In this document: piece after piece, positions 9,422 through 19,891 of the stretch | How positions within the stretch are numbered: the first letter of the stretch is position 1 | Layout of the letters: every line of letters starts with the position of its first letter | Origin: Acidobacteriaceae bacterium TAA 166 | GTDB lineage: Bacteria; Acidobacteriota; Terriglobia; Terriglobales; Acidobacteriaceae | Assembly: GCA_000421065.1 (NCBI GenBank) | Contig: ATWD01000001.1 | Coordinates: 310,001-374,000, forward strand | Reading direction: 5' to 3' | Length of the DNA: 64,000 nucleotides | Made by a program: the position numbers and the translations under genes | The notes under the pieces: generated by a model | Told to the model about the DNA's origin: nothing | Seen by the model: only the letters and a program-made list of their open reading frames with translations | The model's database searches: none

Positions 9422-9531
9422 GATGCAGCCTATCTCTTGCTCTCATGCGTAAAGCGCTGTTGTAAGTTTCTCGTTGGCAGGCTGACGGAGCAGCTGGCTG
9501 GAGTCAATCGGCCCAGCCGAGATAACACAGA

Positions 9532-11136
9532 TTATTGCCCAATCAGTTTGCAGGTGAAGGAGGACGCGGAGTTTTTGTCGCCCGTTCCGGAGTACTCCGC
9601 AACCTGAGGGTAGGCGCATAGCGGTCGAGTCATCTTAGCTCCATTGGCAGGATCATCGTCGATGAACTTCGTCGCTATAACGGTGGACGGGGCACGATCT
9701 TTCTCGACCCAGTCCACCAATCCAAGGTAGAGATTGTGTTGGGCATCCTTTCCCGTGTTTGCCTCGTCTTGCCCAAAGGCATTGGCGCCAGGTCCACCGC
9801 CACAATGTTGCATGCCCGGAACCATGTAGAGCCTCAGAGACTGCTCCGCCTGCAGTTCACCAACTTCCGCTGACACGCTCTTGTAGTAATCGATAGTATT
9901 GAGAGCGGGAATTGCCGGGTCATTCCATCCCTGGAACAAGATCAACTTGCCTCCGCGAGCCAGAAAAGGTTTTAGGTTCGGATCGGCGGCGTCCATTACC
10001 TTAGCTGTCTTTTCCACCGCAAGCTTGTGCGCGTCTTCAGGCTTTATCTTCTGATGATCCCAGTGGGGATCGTTATAGACCATATTGCCAAAGTAGCCGT
10101 AAACAAATCCCGCACCTGAGCTTTTGTCCGGGTGTGGACCCGTGAGAGAGTGTACCCAACCGCCCTGCCCCTCTTCAGCTCCAGGAAGAAGCCCGGGTAC
10201 GGTCAGATGACCGTACATGTCATGAGTCCCAGAATAGATAGCCTTGAGTGCACCGATCTGAGGCGCAGTGAGGCACGAATCTGACGCTGTTCCTTTGCAC
10301 AATAGAACGTCTGGATTGAAATGACATTCGCGGGGATCGTTGAGGACCCCGTCCTGGACTCCATCACTGGCATCGCACGCTTTAATGACGGCTTGACCGA
10401 TAGCGGGGATCTTTTCAGGGGGAATGTATGCGTCGCCATCCATTTTTTGAAGTAAGTCCAACCCGCTGCTGAGCAGTGAAGTCCAATTATTGGCAGGAGC
10501 TCCGGCGAGGATGCCATCGTAGTCCGCGGGATAGCGTTGGGCTTCCATGAGCGCCTGACGACCACCGTTCGAGCAACTTGCAAAATAGGAGTGACTGATG
10601 GAATGACCGTAAAACGATTCGATGAGATTCTTGGCATACACGGTCATCTCATGAACGCCGCGGTAGCCATAGTCTGTGATCTTCTCGGGATGTCCCAGCG
10701 CCCAAGCAGGATTGGCCCTGGTGTGGCCGGTATCGGTACTAGCGGATGCATACTGCTGAGTCACTGCTGCTGCCAACCCCGCATAATCGATGTAGCCGGC
10801 GAATCCTCCATTGCCTTGCCCCTTGAACCTTCCGTTCCAATGAGCTTCGGGCAGCCAGATCTCGACACGAATCTCCGAATCTGCGGTCGGTGTCAATGTC
10901 GCTGCTATTCGGCAGAACGCAGGTACCTTCTTGTAGAAGGGAGGAACTTGCTCGCCTGTCTTGAGATTTGGCGGAGTGAAGGCTCCTGCTTTGACAGCCT
11001 CCGCCAGCTCAATTTTCACGTTGGGTAGTGCGGTGTGGACCAGACTTGCGCATGCAGATTCAGCAGAGGCTTGCGTGAAGGGTGACAAGAATCCAAACCA
11101 CGCAAAAAGGAACAGGGGAAGAACACGAAGACGCAT
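9532..11136 (-). CDS. Tannase/feruloyl esterase family protein, secreted
   Basis: Alpha/beta-hydrolase of the tannase family, which cleaves aromatic esters such as gallate or ferulate esters. I take ATG at 11136 (MRLRVLPLFLFAWFGFL, a good Sec signal ending near ASA); the longer frame needs a TTG at 11190. The nucleophile motif ASCSNGGRQALMEAQRYP carries the family's Cys next to the Ser. The partner Cys follows the catalytic His in VPGMQHCGGGPG, giving the disulphide-linked CS-D-HC arrangement. Length (534 residues) fits. It sits between the regulator at 11257 and the PHP hydrolase, all on the minus strand. Confidence 0.88.
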   Translation of the reverse strand: MRLRVLPLFLFAWFGFLSPFTQASAESACASLVHTALPNVKIELAEAVKAGAFTPPNLKTGEQVPPFYKKVPAFCRIAATLTPTADSEIRVEIWLPEAHWNGRFKGQGNGGFAGYIDYAGLAAAVTQQYASASTDTGHTRANPAWALGHPEKITDYGYRGVHEMTVYAKNLIESFYGHSISHSYFASCSNGGRQALMEAQRYPADYDGILAGAPANNWTSLLSSGLDLLQKMDGDAYIPPEKIPAIGQAVIKACDASDGVQDGVLNDPRECHFNPDVLLCKGTASDSCLTAPQIGALKAIYSGTHDMYGHLTVPGLLPGAEEGQGGWVHSLTGPHPDKSSGAGFVYGYFGNMVYNDPHWDHQKIKPEDAHKLAVEKTAKVMDAADPNLKPFLARGGKLILFQGWNDPAIPALNTIDYYKSVSAEVGELQAEQSLRLYMVPGMQHCGGGPGANAFGQDEANTGKDAQHNLYLGLVDWVEKDRAPSTVIATKFIDDDPANGAKMTRPLCAYPQVAEYSGTGDKNSASSFTCKLIGQ

Positions 11137-11256
11137 AACGTAAGATCGCAAATCAGAGCCAAAGAGACAAGTGAATATCAGGCAACACAATCAGACTCCA
11201 TCTGTCGGAGCGCATCGCTTGAATCTGTTGCTCGCAGATATGCGTGCTCCGACCTC

Positions 11257-12576
11257 TCAGTAGAGACGGCTGGCAATAATTTTTGTATTGGTAGAGTTCT
11301 GCTGAATGCTGGTTGTCTGGAGAAGGAGTTCGAAGGACGGAATATTTCCGCTATTGGACGACAATTTGCTTTTCAGGAAAGTGATAGCTGCACCATTGAA
11401 GAGAGTTTCGGCTGCAGCCTGAGTGCCAGCGGCATCCAGACCCTGGATGACCAGAATATGTCCGTCGCCGCCCAGATTTGGCAGAAACGATATCGTCGCG
11501 AAAGTCTCGTGCTCAGGCTCATTCCAGTGACTCCGATAAAAGGGAGCCTCGCCTGAGTTTGGCTTTTCATTGGAGATCCATGCGTTGTGCATTTCCGGGT
11601 TGTATCGAATAGAAAAATTCAGGCTCTTCTGTACTAACTCTACCCACGGATCTGTCATGATCGATCCGATGAAAATGACATTTCCCGTTTTCAGATCATC
11701 CATGCGGAGATCGCGGGGAGAACGCAGGAAAAAGCGTCTTGCATCAATTTCAGGAAGGCGAGACAAACCCGCGACTATCTGCAGTGAGTCGAAGCTCGTA
11801 TATTGCTGAGAGTAGAGGTCCATCGATCTTTGAACATCCATACCGGGCAATGGAAGCTGCAAATAGCTGCCTCTCAGGTAATCCGGCAGCGACAGTTGCT
11901 TCCGAGTAATGCCTCCAAGGATGTTGTATCCAGAGTCTGCAGGAACAACAAAGGTGTCGACCGAGGAGTTAAAAAGAGCTTTCCAGAGTTCATGAGATGG
12001 CTTGTTCTCAAGATGGATCTGCTGGATACGTAACACGACGAGCAACGTTACACAGATCCATAGCGCAGTATATCCAAATAACAACAGGAGCCTTCGCGCC
12101 GATAGTCCACCCCATGGGGATCTAATCGGGTGTGCGGAGCTTGCCGTTGTCAAGGTTGCTTCACTCGAAAGCCGAGAGAGCTCAGGGGCGCTGAGCTTTC
12201 CATAATTTGGCACAAACACGGGCACATACGCGCCTTTGGGGATCTCGACACAAAGGGGATCATCCTTCCCGTCCGTCTCGTAGTACTCCTGTAGACGTTT
12301 CCTAAGCAGTCGGGCATAAGTGCGGACAATATTGTCTTCGCGTGGGTCAAATCCGACAGCGCGGTTGAAGACCTTTACGCCAATATCATGTTCGGAGATG
12401 CGAGCGATCTGATCGCTCCAGACTTGCCTGCAGACATAGTCAAGGAAAGACGACAGGAGAGGCGCCTTTGTAAAGTGTTTGCTCGTCAGAACGCGATCGA
12501 TAGCCTGCTCTTCTTCCCTTACGGCCAGCGACCCGACGGGAAAATCAGATGTCGGTGATTCAGATAATCCTGGCAT
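11257..12576 (-). CDS. Membrane-anchored winged-helix-type regulator (paralogue of 39650-41005)
   Basis: A 439-residue protein. Residues 20-125 form a putative DNA-binding domain (EHDIGVKVF, FDPREDNIVRTYARLLRKRL, VEIPKGAYVPVF), a pattern I associate with acidobacterial OmpR/ToxR-like winged-helix proteins. One transmembrane helix follows at about 163-184 (LLLLFGYTALWICVTLLVVL), then an extracytoplasmic domain (190-439) with a periplasmic-binding or nucleotidase-like look. It is divergent from the TonB receptor at 12930, 350 bases away, so it probably senses an envelope signal and controls that receptor. The start is not well defined, the molecular mechanism is inferred, and no phosphoacceptor domain is present. 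Confidence 0.65.
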   Translation of the reverse strand: MPGLSESPTSDFPVGSLAVREEEQAIDRVLTSKHFTKAPLLSSFLDYVCRQVWSDQIARISEHDIGVKVFNRAVGFDPREDNIVRTYARLLRKRLQEYYETDGKDDPLCVEIPKGAYVPVFVPNYGKLSAPELSRLSSEATLTTASSAHPIRSPWGGLSARRLLLLFGYTALWICVTLLVVLRIQQIHLENKPSHELWKALFNSSVDTFVVPADSGYNILGGITRKQLSLPDYLRGSYLQLPLPGMDVQRSMDLYSQQYTSFDSLQIVAGLSRLPEIDARRFFLRSPRDLRMDDLKTGNVIFIGSIMTDPWVELVQKSLNFSIRYNPEMHNAWISNEKPNSGEAPFYRSHWNEPEHETFATISFLPNLGGDGHILVIQGLDAAGTQAAAETLFNGAAITFLKSKLSSNSGNIPSFELLLQTTSIQQNSTNTKIIASRLY

Positions 12577-12929
12577 CAGGCTGCCTGTCTGTTTCCTTCA
12601 CAAGCGTTAATCGTAACGACGATTCATCAATGGACTGTTAACAGCACGGTTGAGAGAAGGTCGCAGAGAAGCTATACACTCCTCCTCCCCCCTAAGTCCC
12701 TAGTTTTTGACCCGGCGAGAGGTGCCTCCTCTATTCAAATCTTAATAGTGCTGCAAGTAACGGGAAACTCGCTTTGAGGGCCTAAATATGCCCATTTTTC
12801 ATGGGTGTATACACCCCAATGCACTTGAATCGCATTCTGCGGACTGCCTACATTTGGCTCAGCGCTCTCGAATTGCGACCCGAAATCATTTCGAGGACTC
12901 TTCGCGTCGACTGCCTAGATAAATATTTT

Positions 12930-15900
12930 ATGGAGAATGCCGTGACCTCGTATGTCAGATCCAACATCGACAAGATCAGTCGGCCAACCACTGCTTTAAT
13001 CTTGTTCGTACTCCTTCTCTGTTCCTTAGCGCCCCACGCACAATCCCAAATCACAACCGCCGATGTCCTGGGCACGGTTACAGACAACACGGGAGCTGTG
13101 ATTGCAAACGCGACCATTACGTTGCAAAATGAGGACACGCGCGAGACGCGAACAGCGCTATCTGGCAATTCCGGGCAGTACACGTTCAATCTCGTCCCGA
13201 GTGGTCATTATTTCATCACGGTAGAAGCCCCTGGCTTCGGCAAGTTTCTTGTACCGCATCTGTCGATTGCGGCTGGCGACCGGGCACGTGTGGATGCTTC
13301 TCTGGAAACCGGAAGTGTGCAAAATACCGTGGAAGTCATCTCCGCCTCAAGCGGACTTCAGACCGACTCCTCTACTCTCGGAATCGCCGTAACCGAACGC
13401 TCCGTCCAGGACCTTCCGCTCAATGGAAGAAACTTTATTCAGCTCGCTCAACTTGCGCCTGGGGCGAACGAAGGACCGGCCGGAGGACTCTATAGCGGCC
13501 TGCGACCGGATGATCGCAGGCAGTCCGCGTCCATCTCCGCCAATGGGCAATCGGACACATTGAACTCGCAACTGATTGATGGAACCGACAACAATGAACG
13601 CGTGATCGGCACCATCGGAGTTCGTCCTTCGATCGATTCGATCGCTGAGTTTCGCGTGCAGACGAATCTATATACCGCCGAGGTCGGCCGCACTGCAGGA
13701 GCGGTCGTCAATATTGTGACGAAATCCGGTTCAAACCAGCTTCACGGCACGGTGTATGAATTCTTTCGGAACGATGTTCTGAACGCGAAAAACTTCTTTG
13801 CCGCGACCGGACCAAAACCAGCTTACAAACAGAACCAGTTTGGTGGCAGCGTTGGAGGTCCTATCCGCAAAGACAAGACCTTCTTCTTCGGAGATTATGA
13901 GGGGTATCGGATTGCTCAAGGCGTCACGTCTGTACTCCCTGTCCCTACGGCTTATGAACAAGAGCATGTTGGTGATTTCACCGATATTGGCGGAGCGAGA
14001 GTTGCTGCTGCAGATATCAATCCAATTGCGGCGAAATACTTTGCGTTGTATCCGCTCCCCAATCTGAGCGGCTCTGGTAATAACTACAACAGCACTTCCA
14101 GCAAGACCCAGAATAGTGATACCTTCGATGGCCGCATCGACCATAATTTCAGCAATCGCGATATGTTTTTCGCCAGATTTACCTTGAACAATGTTAATTC
14201 AGATCTTGCCGGCCCTCTACCGATAGTGAATGGCATCGCTCCGGGAGGAAACATCAGCAATTTTGATGGCACCTCGCGGCAACGGGCACAGAATGCACAA
14301 CTCAACTATCTCCACATCTTCAATCCGAATCTCTTGCTCGAGTTGAAGACTGCATATACCCGGATCAACAACGCATCATTTCCTCTCAACTACGGCCATA
14401 ATTTTGCCGACAGCTTCGGTCTGCCGGGGTATAACCTGAGTCCATTCTCATCCGGGCTTGCGCCAATGTATATCATCGGCTATGCGACCTTGGGTGAAGC
14501 CAACGACCTTCCGCTGCAGGATCTCAACAATACCTTCCAACATAACGGGGCCGTGACCCTGACTCGTGGCTCGCACAATATTAAGGCTGGAGCAACGCTG
14601 ATCCGCAGGCAGGCCACCGAGGCCCAGAATGTTCGCGCAGGGCTGTTTGTCTTTGCTGGGTTCACCACCTCTCCGGGTGATGCAATGGCGAACTTTCTCA
14701 AAGGTGTCCCCTATCAGGTATCCCGAGTCACTCAGCTTCTTGCGCCTGGTTGGCGGACCTGGGAACCGAGTCTCTATGTGCAGGACGATTGGAGGGTGAC
14801 GAAGTCGCTCACGCTCAACCTCGGAATACGGTATGACCTCTTCACGCCGTTTAGTGAGTCGCACAATCGTATATCCAACTTCGACATTGCAACCGGGAAG
14901 ATTATCATCGCGGGTCAGTCCGCCAGCAACACTGCAGGAGTCAACACAGACTACAGCAACTTGGCACCGCGGGCAGGTTTCGCGGCATCGCTAGGGCGTG
15001 GTGCCGTCTTGCGCGGCGGCTTCGGTCTTACATTCTTTCCTGCCAACTATACGAGCGATTCATCCTTGCTGAATGCGCCCTACGTCTCGACCTACGGCCC
15101 GGTTACCTACGGAACTCCTCAATATCAGGGGCTCTCTGCTGGACTTCCAGCCGCGCTTACGCCACAGGACCCAACGAATCCGAGCGGAAGTTTGGTCGCA
15201 GTCGACCGTCACTTCAAGTCAAGCTATCTGGAGCAATACAACATCAACATACAGAAGCAGCTTGGCTCGAATGTCCTGACCGTGGGGTATGTGGGTTCGC
15301 TCGGCCGTAGGCTGAGTGAACGAATTGCCAATCTCGACGTTCCTCCACCCAGCACTGCCACCAATATTAATCTGCTGCGTCCATTCAACTCGCAGGTTCC
15401 AAATATTACGTCTATTGCTTACCTGACCACACATGGCAGTTCGAGCTACAACGCGCTCCAGATGAGCTTTGAGCGGCGGCTCCAGCGTGGATTGACAGTC
15501 AGCTCGAACTACACCTATGCGCGGGGAATTGACGATGTGCAGAATATCAGCAACACCAATGCAACCCCTTATGCTCTGCTGCCGAACGAAATCTCCACAT
15601 ACGACCGCGGAAATTCGGATCTGGATGTACGCCACCGCTTTGTCTTCACTGCGACCTACCAGCTGCCGTTTGGCGAATCGGCACGTGGCTTGAAGCGAAC
15701 TGTAATCCAGGGATGGCATGTCAACGCGATTGAGGTGTGGGGAACCGGGCTTCCATTCTCAGTCGCCAATAGCGTACCGCAGATCAACACCGGGGCGTCG
15801 GTCGACCGTCCCAATCGCATCGCTTCCGGTAAAGTCGCAAATCCGAGCATTACCAAGTGGTTCGACACGACAGCCTTTGTGCCTCAGGCAAAGGGGACAG

Positions 15901-16145
15901 CGGGGAACTCTGGACGCAACATCCTCTATGGACCTAACCAACGGCACTTCGATGCTTCTCTGTTCAAGGACTTTTCGGTAACCGAGAGGATGCGGCTTCA
16001 GTTCCGCGCCGAGGCGTTCAATCTCACGAATACGCCAAGCTTCGCAAGTCCCAATGGATCTCTCAACACTACGGGTGTCGCGACGATCACCTCTACGACC
16101 CTTGACCCGCGAGAGTTCCAGTTTGCGCTGAAGCTCATCTTCTAA
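12930..16145 (+). CDS. Oar-type TonB-dependent receptor (locus A)
   Basis: Large outer-membrane receptor. I prefer ATG at 12930 (residue 44 of the longest frame), because it is followed by a convincing Sec signal (TTALILFVLLLCSLAPHAQS). A carboxypeptidase-regulatory-like domain comes next (about 28-115 of the mature frame, LGTVTDNTGAVIANATITL). Then a plug domain (VQDLPLNGRNFIQLAQLAPG, AEVGRTAGAVVNIVTKSGSN) and a long beta-barrel ending in FQFALKLIF with the C-terminal aromatic. Length is typical of the group. It precedes a GDPD-like enzyme and a carboxylesterase on the same strand, and is divergent from the regulator at 11257. The ligand is unknown. Confidence 0.9.
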   Translation: MENAVTSYVRSNIDKISRPTTALILFVLLLCSLAPHAQSQITTADVLGTVTDNTGAVIANATITLQNEDTRETRTALSGNSGQYTFNLVPSGHYFITVEAPGFGKFLVPHLSIAAGDRARVDASLETGSVQNTVEVISASSGLQTDSSTLGIAVTERSVQDLPLNGRNFIQLAQLAPGANEGPAGGLYSGLRPDDRRQSASISANGQSDTLNSQLIDGTDNNERVIGTIGVRPSIDSIAEFRVQTNLYTAEVGRTAGAVVNIVTKSGSNQLHGTVYEFFRNDVLNAKNFFAATGPKPAYKQNQFGGSVGGPIRKDKTFFFGDYEGYRIAQGVTSVLPVPTAYEQEHVGDFTDIGGARVAAADINPIAAKYFALYPLPNLSGSGNNYNSTSSKTQNSDTFDGRIDHNFSNRDMFFARFTLNNVNSDLAGPLPIVNGIAPGGNISNFDGTSRQRAQNAQLNYLHIFNPNLLLELKTAYTRINNASFPLNYGHNFADSFGLPGYNLSPFSSGLAPMYIIGYATLGEANDLPLQDLNNTFQHNGAVTLTRGSHNIKAGATLIRRQATEAQNVRAGLFVFAGFTTSPGDAMANFLKGVPYQVSRVTQLLAPGWRTWEPSLYVQDDWRVTKSLTLNLGIRYDLFTPFSESHNRISNFDIATGKIIIAGQSASNTAGVNTDYSNLAPRAGFAASLGRGAVLRGGFGLTFFPANYTSDSSLLNAPYVSTYGPVTYGTPQYQGLSAGLPAALTPQDPTNPSGSLVAVDRHFKSSYLEQYNINIQKQLGSNVLTVGYVGSLGRRLSERIANLDVPPPSTATNINLLRPFNSQVPNITSIAYLTTHGSSSYNALQMSFERRLQRGLTVSSNYTYARGIDDVQNISNTNATPYALLPNEISTYDRGNSDLDVRHRFVFTATYQLPFGESARGLKRTVIQGWHVNAIEVWGTGLPFSVANSVPQINTGASVDRPNRIASGKVANPSITKWFDTTAFVPQAKGTAGNSGRNILYGPNQRHFDASLFKDFSVTERMRLQFRAEAFNLTNTPSFASPNGSLNTTGVATITSTTLDPREFQFALKLIF

Positions 16146-16204
16146 GTAGGAAGTTGCCCTGTGCTGATGTGACATATCAGCTAATGAGCCCTGCCCGATG
16201 AGGT

Positions 16205-16233
16205 GTCGAAGTGAGAGAGCAACTTGCTTCGAC
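16205..16233 (+). terminator. Hairpin between TonB receptor and GDPD gene
   Basis: The arms GTCGAAGT and ACTTGCTTCGAC can pair around a short loop, followed by a weak pyrimidine-rich run (TCTTTCTACCTC). It could be an intra-operon attenuator or a weak terminator that lowers expression of the downstream enzymes. There is no strong T-tract, so the call is tentative. Confidence 0.3.
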
Positions 16234-16278
16234 ATCTTTCTACCTCTGTTTTGAATGCAAATGCCCGAGGATAAGGAA

Positions 16279-17478
16279 ATGCACAAGTACTTCATCTGCG
16301 GTCTATTTCTTGTCGGCACGATGTTCAGGAGCGTTGCTGCGCAGGAACAGCAATCGCAAATGCCTGACAGAACCACCTCAACCGAGCTCGTGGTGCAGAT
16401 TGTGAAGGCAGCGCAACGGCATGCTAAGGTTCATGGCGACAAATATCCGCCAGCCTTCTCACCCTCCGAGCAGCTTCTGCTCGGGAATGGTGCTGCCATC
16501 GACTTAAAAGTGTTTCGCCAGGCTACCGGAGCGCCGATCATCGTATGGACCGTCGACGACGTGGCACACATGAGACTTTTCATCCGGGAACGGGTCGAGG
16601 GAATCATCTCAGACCGCCCGGACATACTTCGCCAGGTAGTCCATGGGGAGGCGGAACTGCCAAGAACGAATCGAAAGGATGACCCCGGATACTTCACGCA
16701 TTTTGACGTTGAAGCCCATGCAGGAGGAAAAGGTCTTCGTCCGGAGAATACCCTTCCAGCATATGAGACGGCCCTTGATAGCTTGGCAACCACCATCGAG
16801 ACCGATACGGGTTTGACCAAAGATGGAATTTCTGTTGTTAGTCATGATTCTTCGCTAAGCCCCGAGTACTGTAGGCGAAACGATGGAAAACCTTACGCAG
16901 ACGCTGATCGCGTCTTGCTCAAAGACATCACGTTGGCTGAAGCACAAAAGACATTTACCTGCGATAAGATCAGCACGGCCGGCACGCAAAAGAACGACCC
17001 GATATTGAATCCAGTAGCAATGGCCTTTTCGAAGACACTTGCGTTGGCAAGTCCATATGCTCCGGTAAGCGTGGAGCAGCTATATAGATTTGTCGCATTC
17101 TATGTGGAGTACTACAAAACAGGTCCAGGAAAGAACCTGCCACAAGCTGGGCAAAGATGGAGGAATGCTCTGAGTGTCCGCTTCAATCTGGAGATAAAGA
17201 TCAATCTAAGACCATCGCGCCAACAGGAGACCTTTGGTCCAGAGCGGTTCGTGGATGCACTTTGCGGCACCATCATGCGTGCGCACATGGACTCCCGTTC
17301 GGATGTTCAAAGTTTTAACTTCCAATCGCTGCTTTTAGTGCAGGAGAAGTTTCCGGCGATCAGGACCGTGTACTTGTTCGGGACTGTCGATCCGCGATTG
17401 CGCTATCTCTTACCTCCTGCCTTACTGGAAGAAGTCTCCGAAAGAAACACCGGGCCGTTGCCGCCTGATGACAAGTAG
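16279..17478 (+). CDS. GDPD-like phosphodiesterase with apparently permuted barrel (copy A)
   Basis: Secreted enzyme of the glycerophosphodiester phosphodiesterase superfamily. ATG at 16279 follows GAGGATAAGGA and starts the Sec signal (KYFICGLFLVGTMF). Numbering from the longer frame at 16255, the normally C-terminal motif APIIVWTVDDVAHM...EGIISDRPDIL comes first (93-125). The normally N-terminal catalytic motifs follow: EAHAGGKGLRPENTLPAY (153-170), IETDTG (181-186) and VVSHD (194-198). The protein ends with SFNFQSLLLVQEKFPAIRTV, the strand that normally precedes the missing C-terminal pair. The canonical HR is HA here. It follows the TonB receptor, and a paralogue is at 23133-24302. Confidence 0.8.
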   Translation: MHKYFICGLFLVGTMFRSVAAQEQQSQMPDRTTSTELVVQIVKAAQRHAKVHGDKYPPAFSPSEQLLLGNGAAIDLKVFRQATGAPIIVWTVDDVAHMRLFIRERVEGIISDRPDILRQVVHGEAELPRTNRKDDPGYFTHFDVEAHAGGKGLRPENTLPAYETALDSLATTIETDTGLTKDGISVVSHDSSLSPEYCRRNDGKPYADADRVLLKDITLAEAQKTFTCDKISTAGTQKNDPILNPVAMAFSKTLALASPYAPVSVEQLYRFVAFYVEYYKTGPGKNLPQAGQRWRNALSVRFNLEIKINLRPSRQQETFGPERFVDALCGTIMRAHMDSRSDVQSFNFQSLLLVQEKFPAIRTVYLFGTVDPRLRYLLPPALLEEVSERNTGPLPPDDK

Positions 17479-17546
17479 ATGCCGTTGTTCCATGGTCGAC
17501 GAAAATAACAGGCCAGCAATCTTAGCAAACGCCTTCATCTCGCAAA

Positions 17547-19139
17547 ATGGATATGCCCCCCATGCAATGCTTTCTCTTCCAAAGACACTTTTACATCGCG
17601 ATTGTAAGTACATACATACTCGCGATGTCGGCACATGCAAGCGATCTACTTCGAGTGTCCACAGACCGTGGCAAGGTGGAAGGTAAATTGGGTCCAGGCG
17701 GGGAAACAAGAGAATTTCTCGGCATTCCGTATGCAGCCCCACCTGTTGGTTCTCTGCGTTGGAAACGCCCACAACCTGTGGAGAAGTGGAGTCGGATGCG
17801 TCAGACCACCACTTTTGGCCCGCGCTGTGTGCAGCCGGCCATTCATGCTCCGGATATGGTCTTCCGTGACGAAGGGCAAAGCGAGGATTGCCTTACGCTG
17901 AATGTTTGGACACCTGCCAAGAACAAACGTGCCAAACTCCCGGTTATGGTTTGGATCTACGGAGGAGGATTTGCCTCAGGGGGCACCTCGGAACAGAGAC
18001 AAGATGGTGAGCGTCTCACTCGCAAAGGCGTCATAGTTGTTTCGCTCAACTACAGGCTTGGTATCTTCGGCTTCTTTGCAAGTCATGAACTTGAATCGGA
18101 ATCACCTCGCCATGCGGCAGGCGACTATGGGTTGATGGACCAGGTCGCTGCGCTTCGGTGGGTGCGCAGAAACATTGCAGCATTCGGTGGAGATCCTTCC
18201 AATGTAACGTTGTTCGGTCAGTCAGCAGGATCAATCTCCGTCAGTGCACAAATGGCATCACCTCTCGCTCAGGGCCTGTTCACGCGAGCGATCGGAGAGA
18301 GTGGAGGAGCCTTTCCTAATTTATCGTTCTATTTCCCGAGCTTGGCTGCGAGTGAACAAACGGATGAAAAGTTCGCTCAGGCTGCTTTCGGTAGCAGCAG
18401 GCTTGCTTCTCTTCGTGCCATTGCCGCCGAGGATTTGCAAAAAGCAGTGACATCTACATTTCATTTCTGGCCGAACATTGATGGGGACTTCTTTCCGGAA
18501 GATCCAGCAGCGATCTACGCTAAGGGAAAACAAGCACATGTGCCACTGCTGGCGGGATGGAATAGAGACGAGGGAACCTCACAAGTGTTGCGAGCGTCCG
18601 AAATGCCAACGGTAGAGAGATTGAAAGAGAACGCTCAGAAGCAGTTTGGCTCACGGGCTAGTGAGTTTCTTCGTGCATACTTGGCTTCGAGCGATACAGA
18701 GGCAGTGCGGGTTGCGGAAGATTTTGCGGGAGATCGCTTCATTGCTTATTCCACCTGGGTTTGGCTCGAATCACAGGTAAGAACTAGTGGCGCCCATGTC
18801 TTCCGGTATCGCTTCGACCTGGGATCGCCGGGTGATGCAAACCACCCAGCCTCGATCGGAGCATTTCATTCTGACGAGATCGAGTATGTGTTTGGAAATT
18901 TAGATTCGCGAAGAGGCGCTGCATGGCGGCAAGAAGACTATAAGGTATCTGAGCTCATGCAGCAGTACTGGACTAATTTTGCCAAAACCGGAGATCCTAA
19001 CGGGCCCGACCTACCACGTTGGCCGATCTACGATGCAACGGGCGACTGGCAAGTCATGCACTTGAACCCCGATGCCCACTCTGAACCTGATGAGCATCGT
19101 GACCGATATATATTTCTGGATGAAATAAGCCATCCATGA
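17547..19139 (+). CDS. Type-B carboxylesterase (para-nitrobenzyl esterase-like), exported
   Basis: A 530-residue serine carboxylesterase of the alpha/beta-hydrolase fold. It has an N-terminal hydrophobic signal (AIVSTYILAMSAHA), then the family start GKVEGKL...FLGIPYAAPPVGSLRW, and the first disulphide-type signature SEDCLTLNVWTP. The oxyanion region is VWIYGGGFASGG, the nucleophile elbow VTLFGQSAGSISV, and the His motif AFHSDEIEYVFGN. These are the expected elements for hydrolysis of carboxylic esters. It begins 68 bases after the GDPD gene on the same strand, so it is likely the third gene of locus A. The exact start is uncertain; ATG at 17562 is also possible. Confidence 0.88.
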   Translation: MDMPPMQCFLFQRHFYIAIVSTYILAMSAHASDLLRVSTDRGKVEGKLGPGGETREFLGIPYAAPPVGSLRWKRPQPVEKWSRMRQTTTFGPRCVQPAIHAPDMVFRDEGQSEDCLTLNVWTPAKNKRAKLPVMVWIYGGGFASGGTSEQRQDGERLTRKGVIVVSLNYRLGIFGFFASHELESESPRHAAGDYGLMDQVAALRWVRRNIAAFGGDPSNVTLFGQSAGSISVSAQMASPLAQGLFTRAIGESGGAFPNLSFYFPSLAASEQTDEKFAQAAFGSSRLASLRAIAAEDLQKAVTSTFHFWPNIDGDFFPEDPAAIYAKGKQAHVPLLAGWNRDEGTSQVLRASEMPTVERLKENAQKQFGSRASEFLRAYLASSDTEAVRVAEDFAGDRFIAYSTWVWLESQVRTSGAHVFRYRFDLGSPGDANHPASIGAFHSDEIEYVFGNLDSRRGAAWRQEDYKVSELMQQYWTNFAKTGDPNGPDLPRWPIYDATGDWQVMHLNPDAHSEPDEHRDRYIFLDEISHP

Positions 19140-19891
19140 ATGCCAATATTGAGGCGGGAAATGATGAAGATGGATAGGGAGACATCCTTCTTCGTTTCTT
19201 AGGCGTGATCCATGCCGTTTGCAGCCAGCTGTGCATTTTACGGTCGCACGCCCTCCTCTGCCAGGGTCGGGAAACGCTGACGAACGAACGTGCAGACCGT
19301 GAGTTCTTTACTTGGCTCAAAACAGGTATCTCGTTTGTCGAGAATCGCGTTTCTACCAGGGGGACATCTCAGCCGGTCGGCGAGTTCGATAAACTCATGG
19401 AGACTCAAGCTGTGCGATCTGGATTTCAGGTACAGATAAATCTCCATGGTTGGCCAAGCCGCCCATTCGAAGGTCGACGCGAAACGTCTTGCGCGGACCT
19501 ACCTCGAGATGCTCGTAGGAGATGATTTCGAAGCCGGCTTCTTTCTCGACAGTAGGCAGACGATGTCTGCCAGGACCGTCTGAACGGCTACGGAGCGATT
19601 GCCGCGTAAGCGATTTGAGACGAGGCGCTGTCCAAACGTAGCCTATATTCCTGGCCGCGTCTATGCCTGGCCGCATCGCGGATGAAAGACAAGCGCTGGC
19701 CTGAAGCAGGCTATGCATGTACCGGATAGGTGCCGCGTGCTTCAGCGTTCTGCTTCTCGGCGTTATGACGATTGCCGACGAGGTGGATTCACAGTTGAGC
19801 CAGGCGATGGAAAGCTACATCGCGGAGTCCGTTCAGGACGCCTTACCCTCCTGAACGGTGGATCTGGTAGTAGCCGAGCCTGGACAAGATC
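19140..19891. other. Decayed intergenic stretch, no intact gene recognised
   Basis: Frames in this 750-base stretch are short and unconvincing. On the minus strand two overlapping frames (19718-19395 and 19447-19238) could be one interrupted gene, because EVGPRKTFRVDLRMGGLANHG in one is followed in the other frame by EIYLYLKSRSHSLSLHEFIE. I cannot assign a family. On the plus strand, 19717-19854 could encode a 45-residue peptide with a signal-like start (MYRIGAACFSVLLLGVMTIA), but it lacks support. Confidence 0.4.
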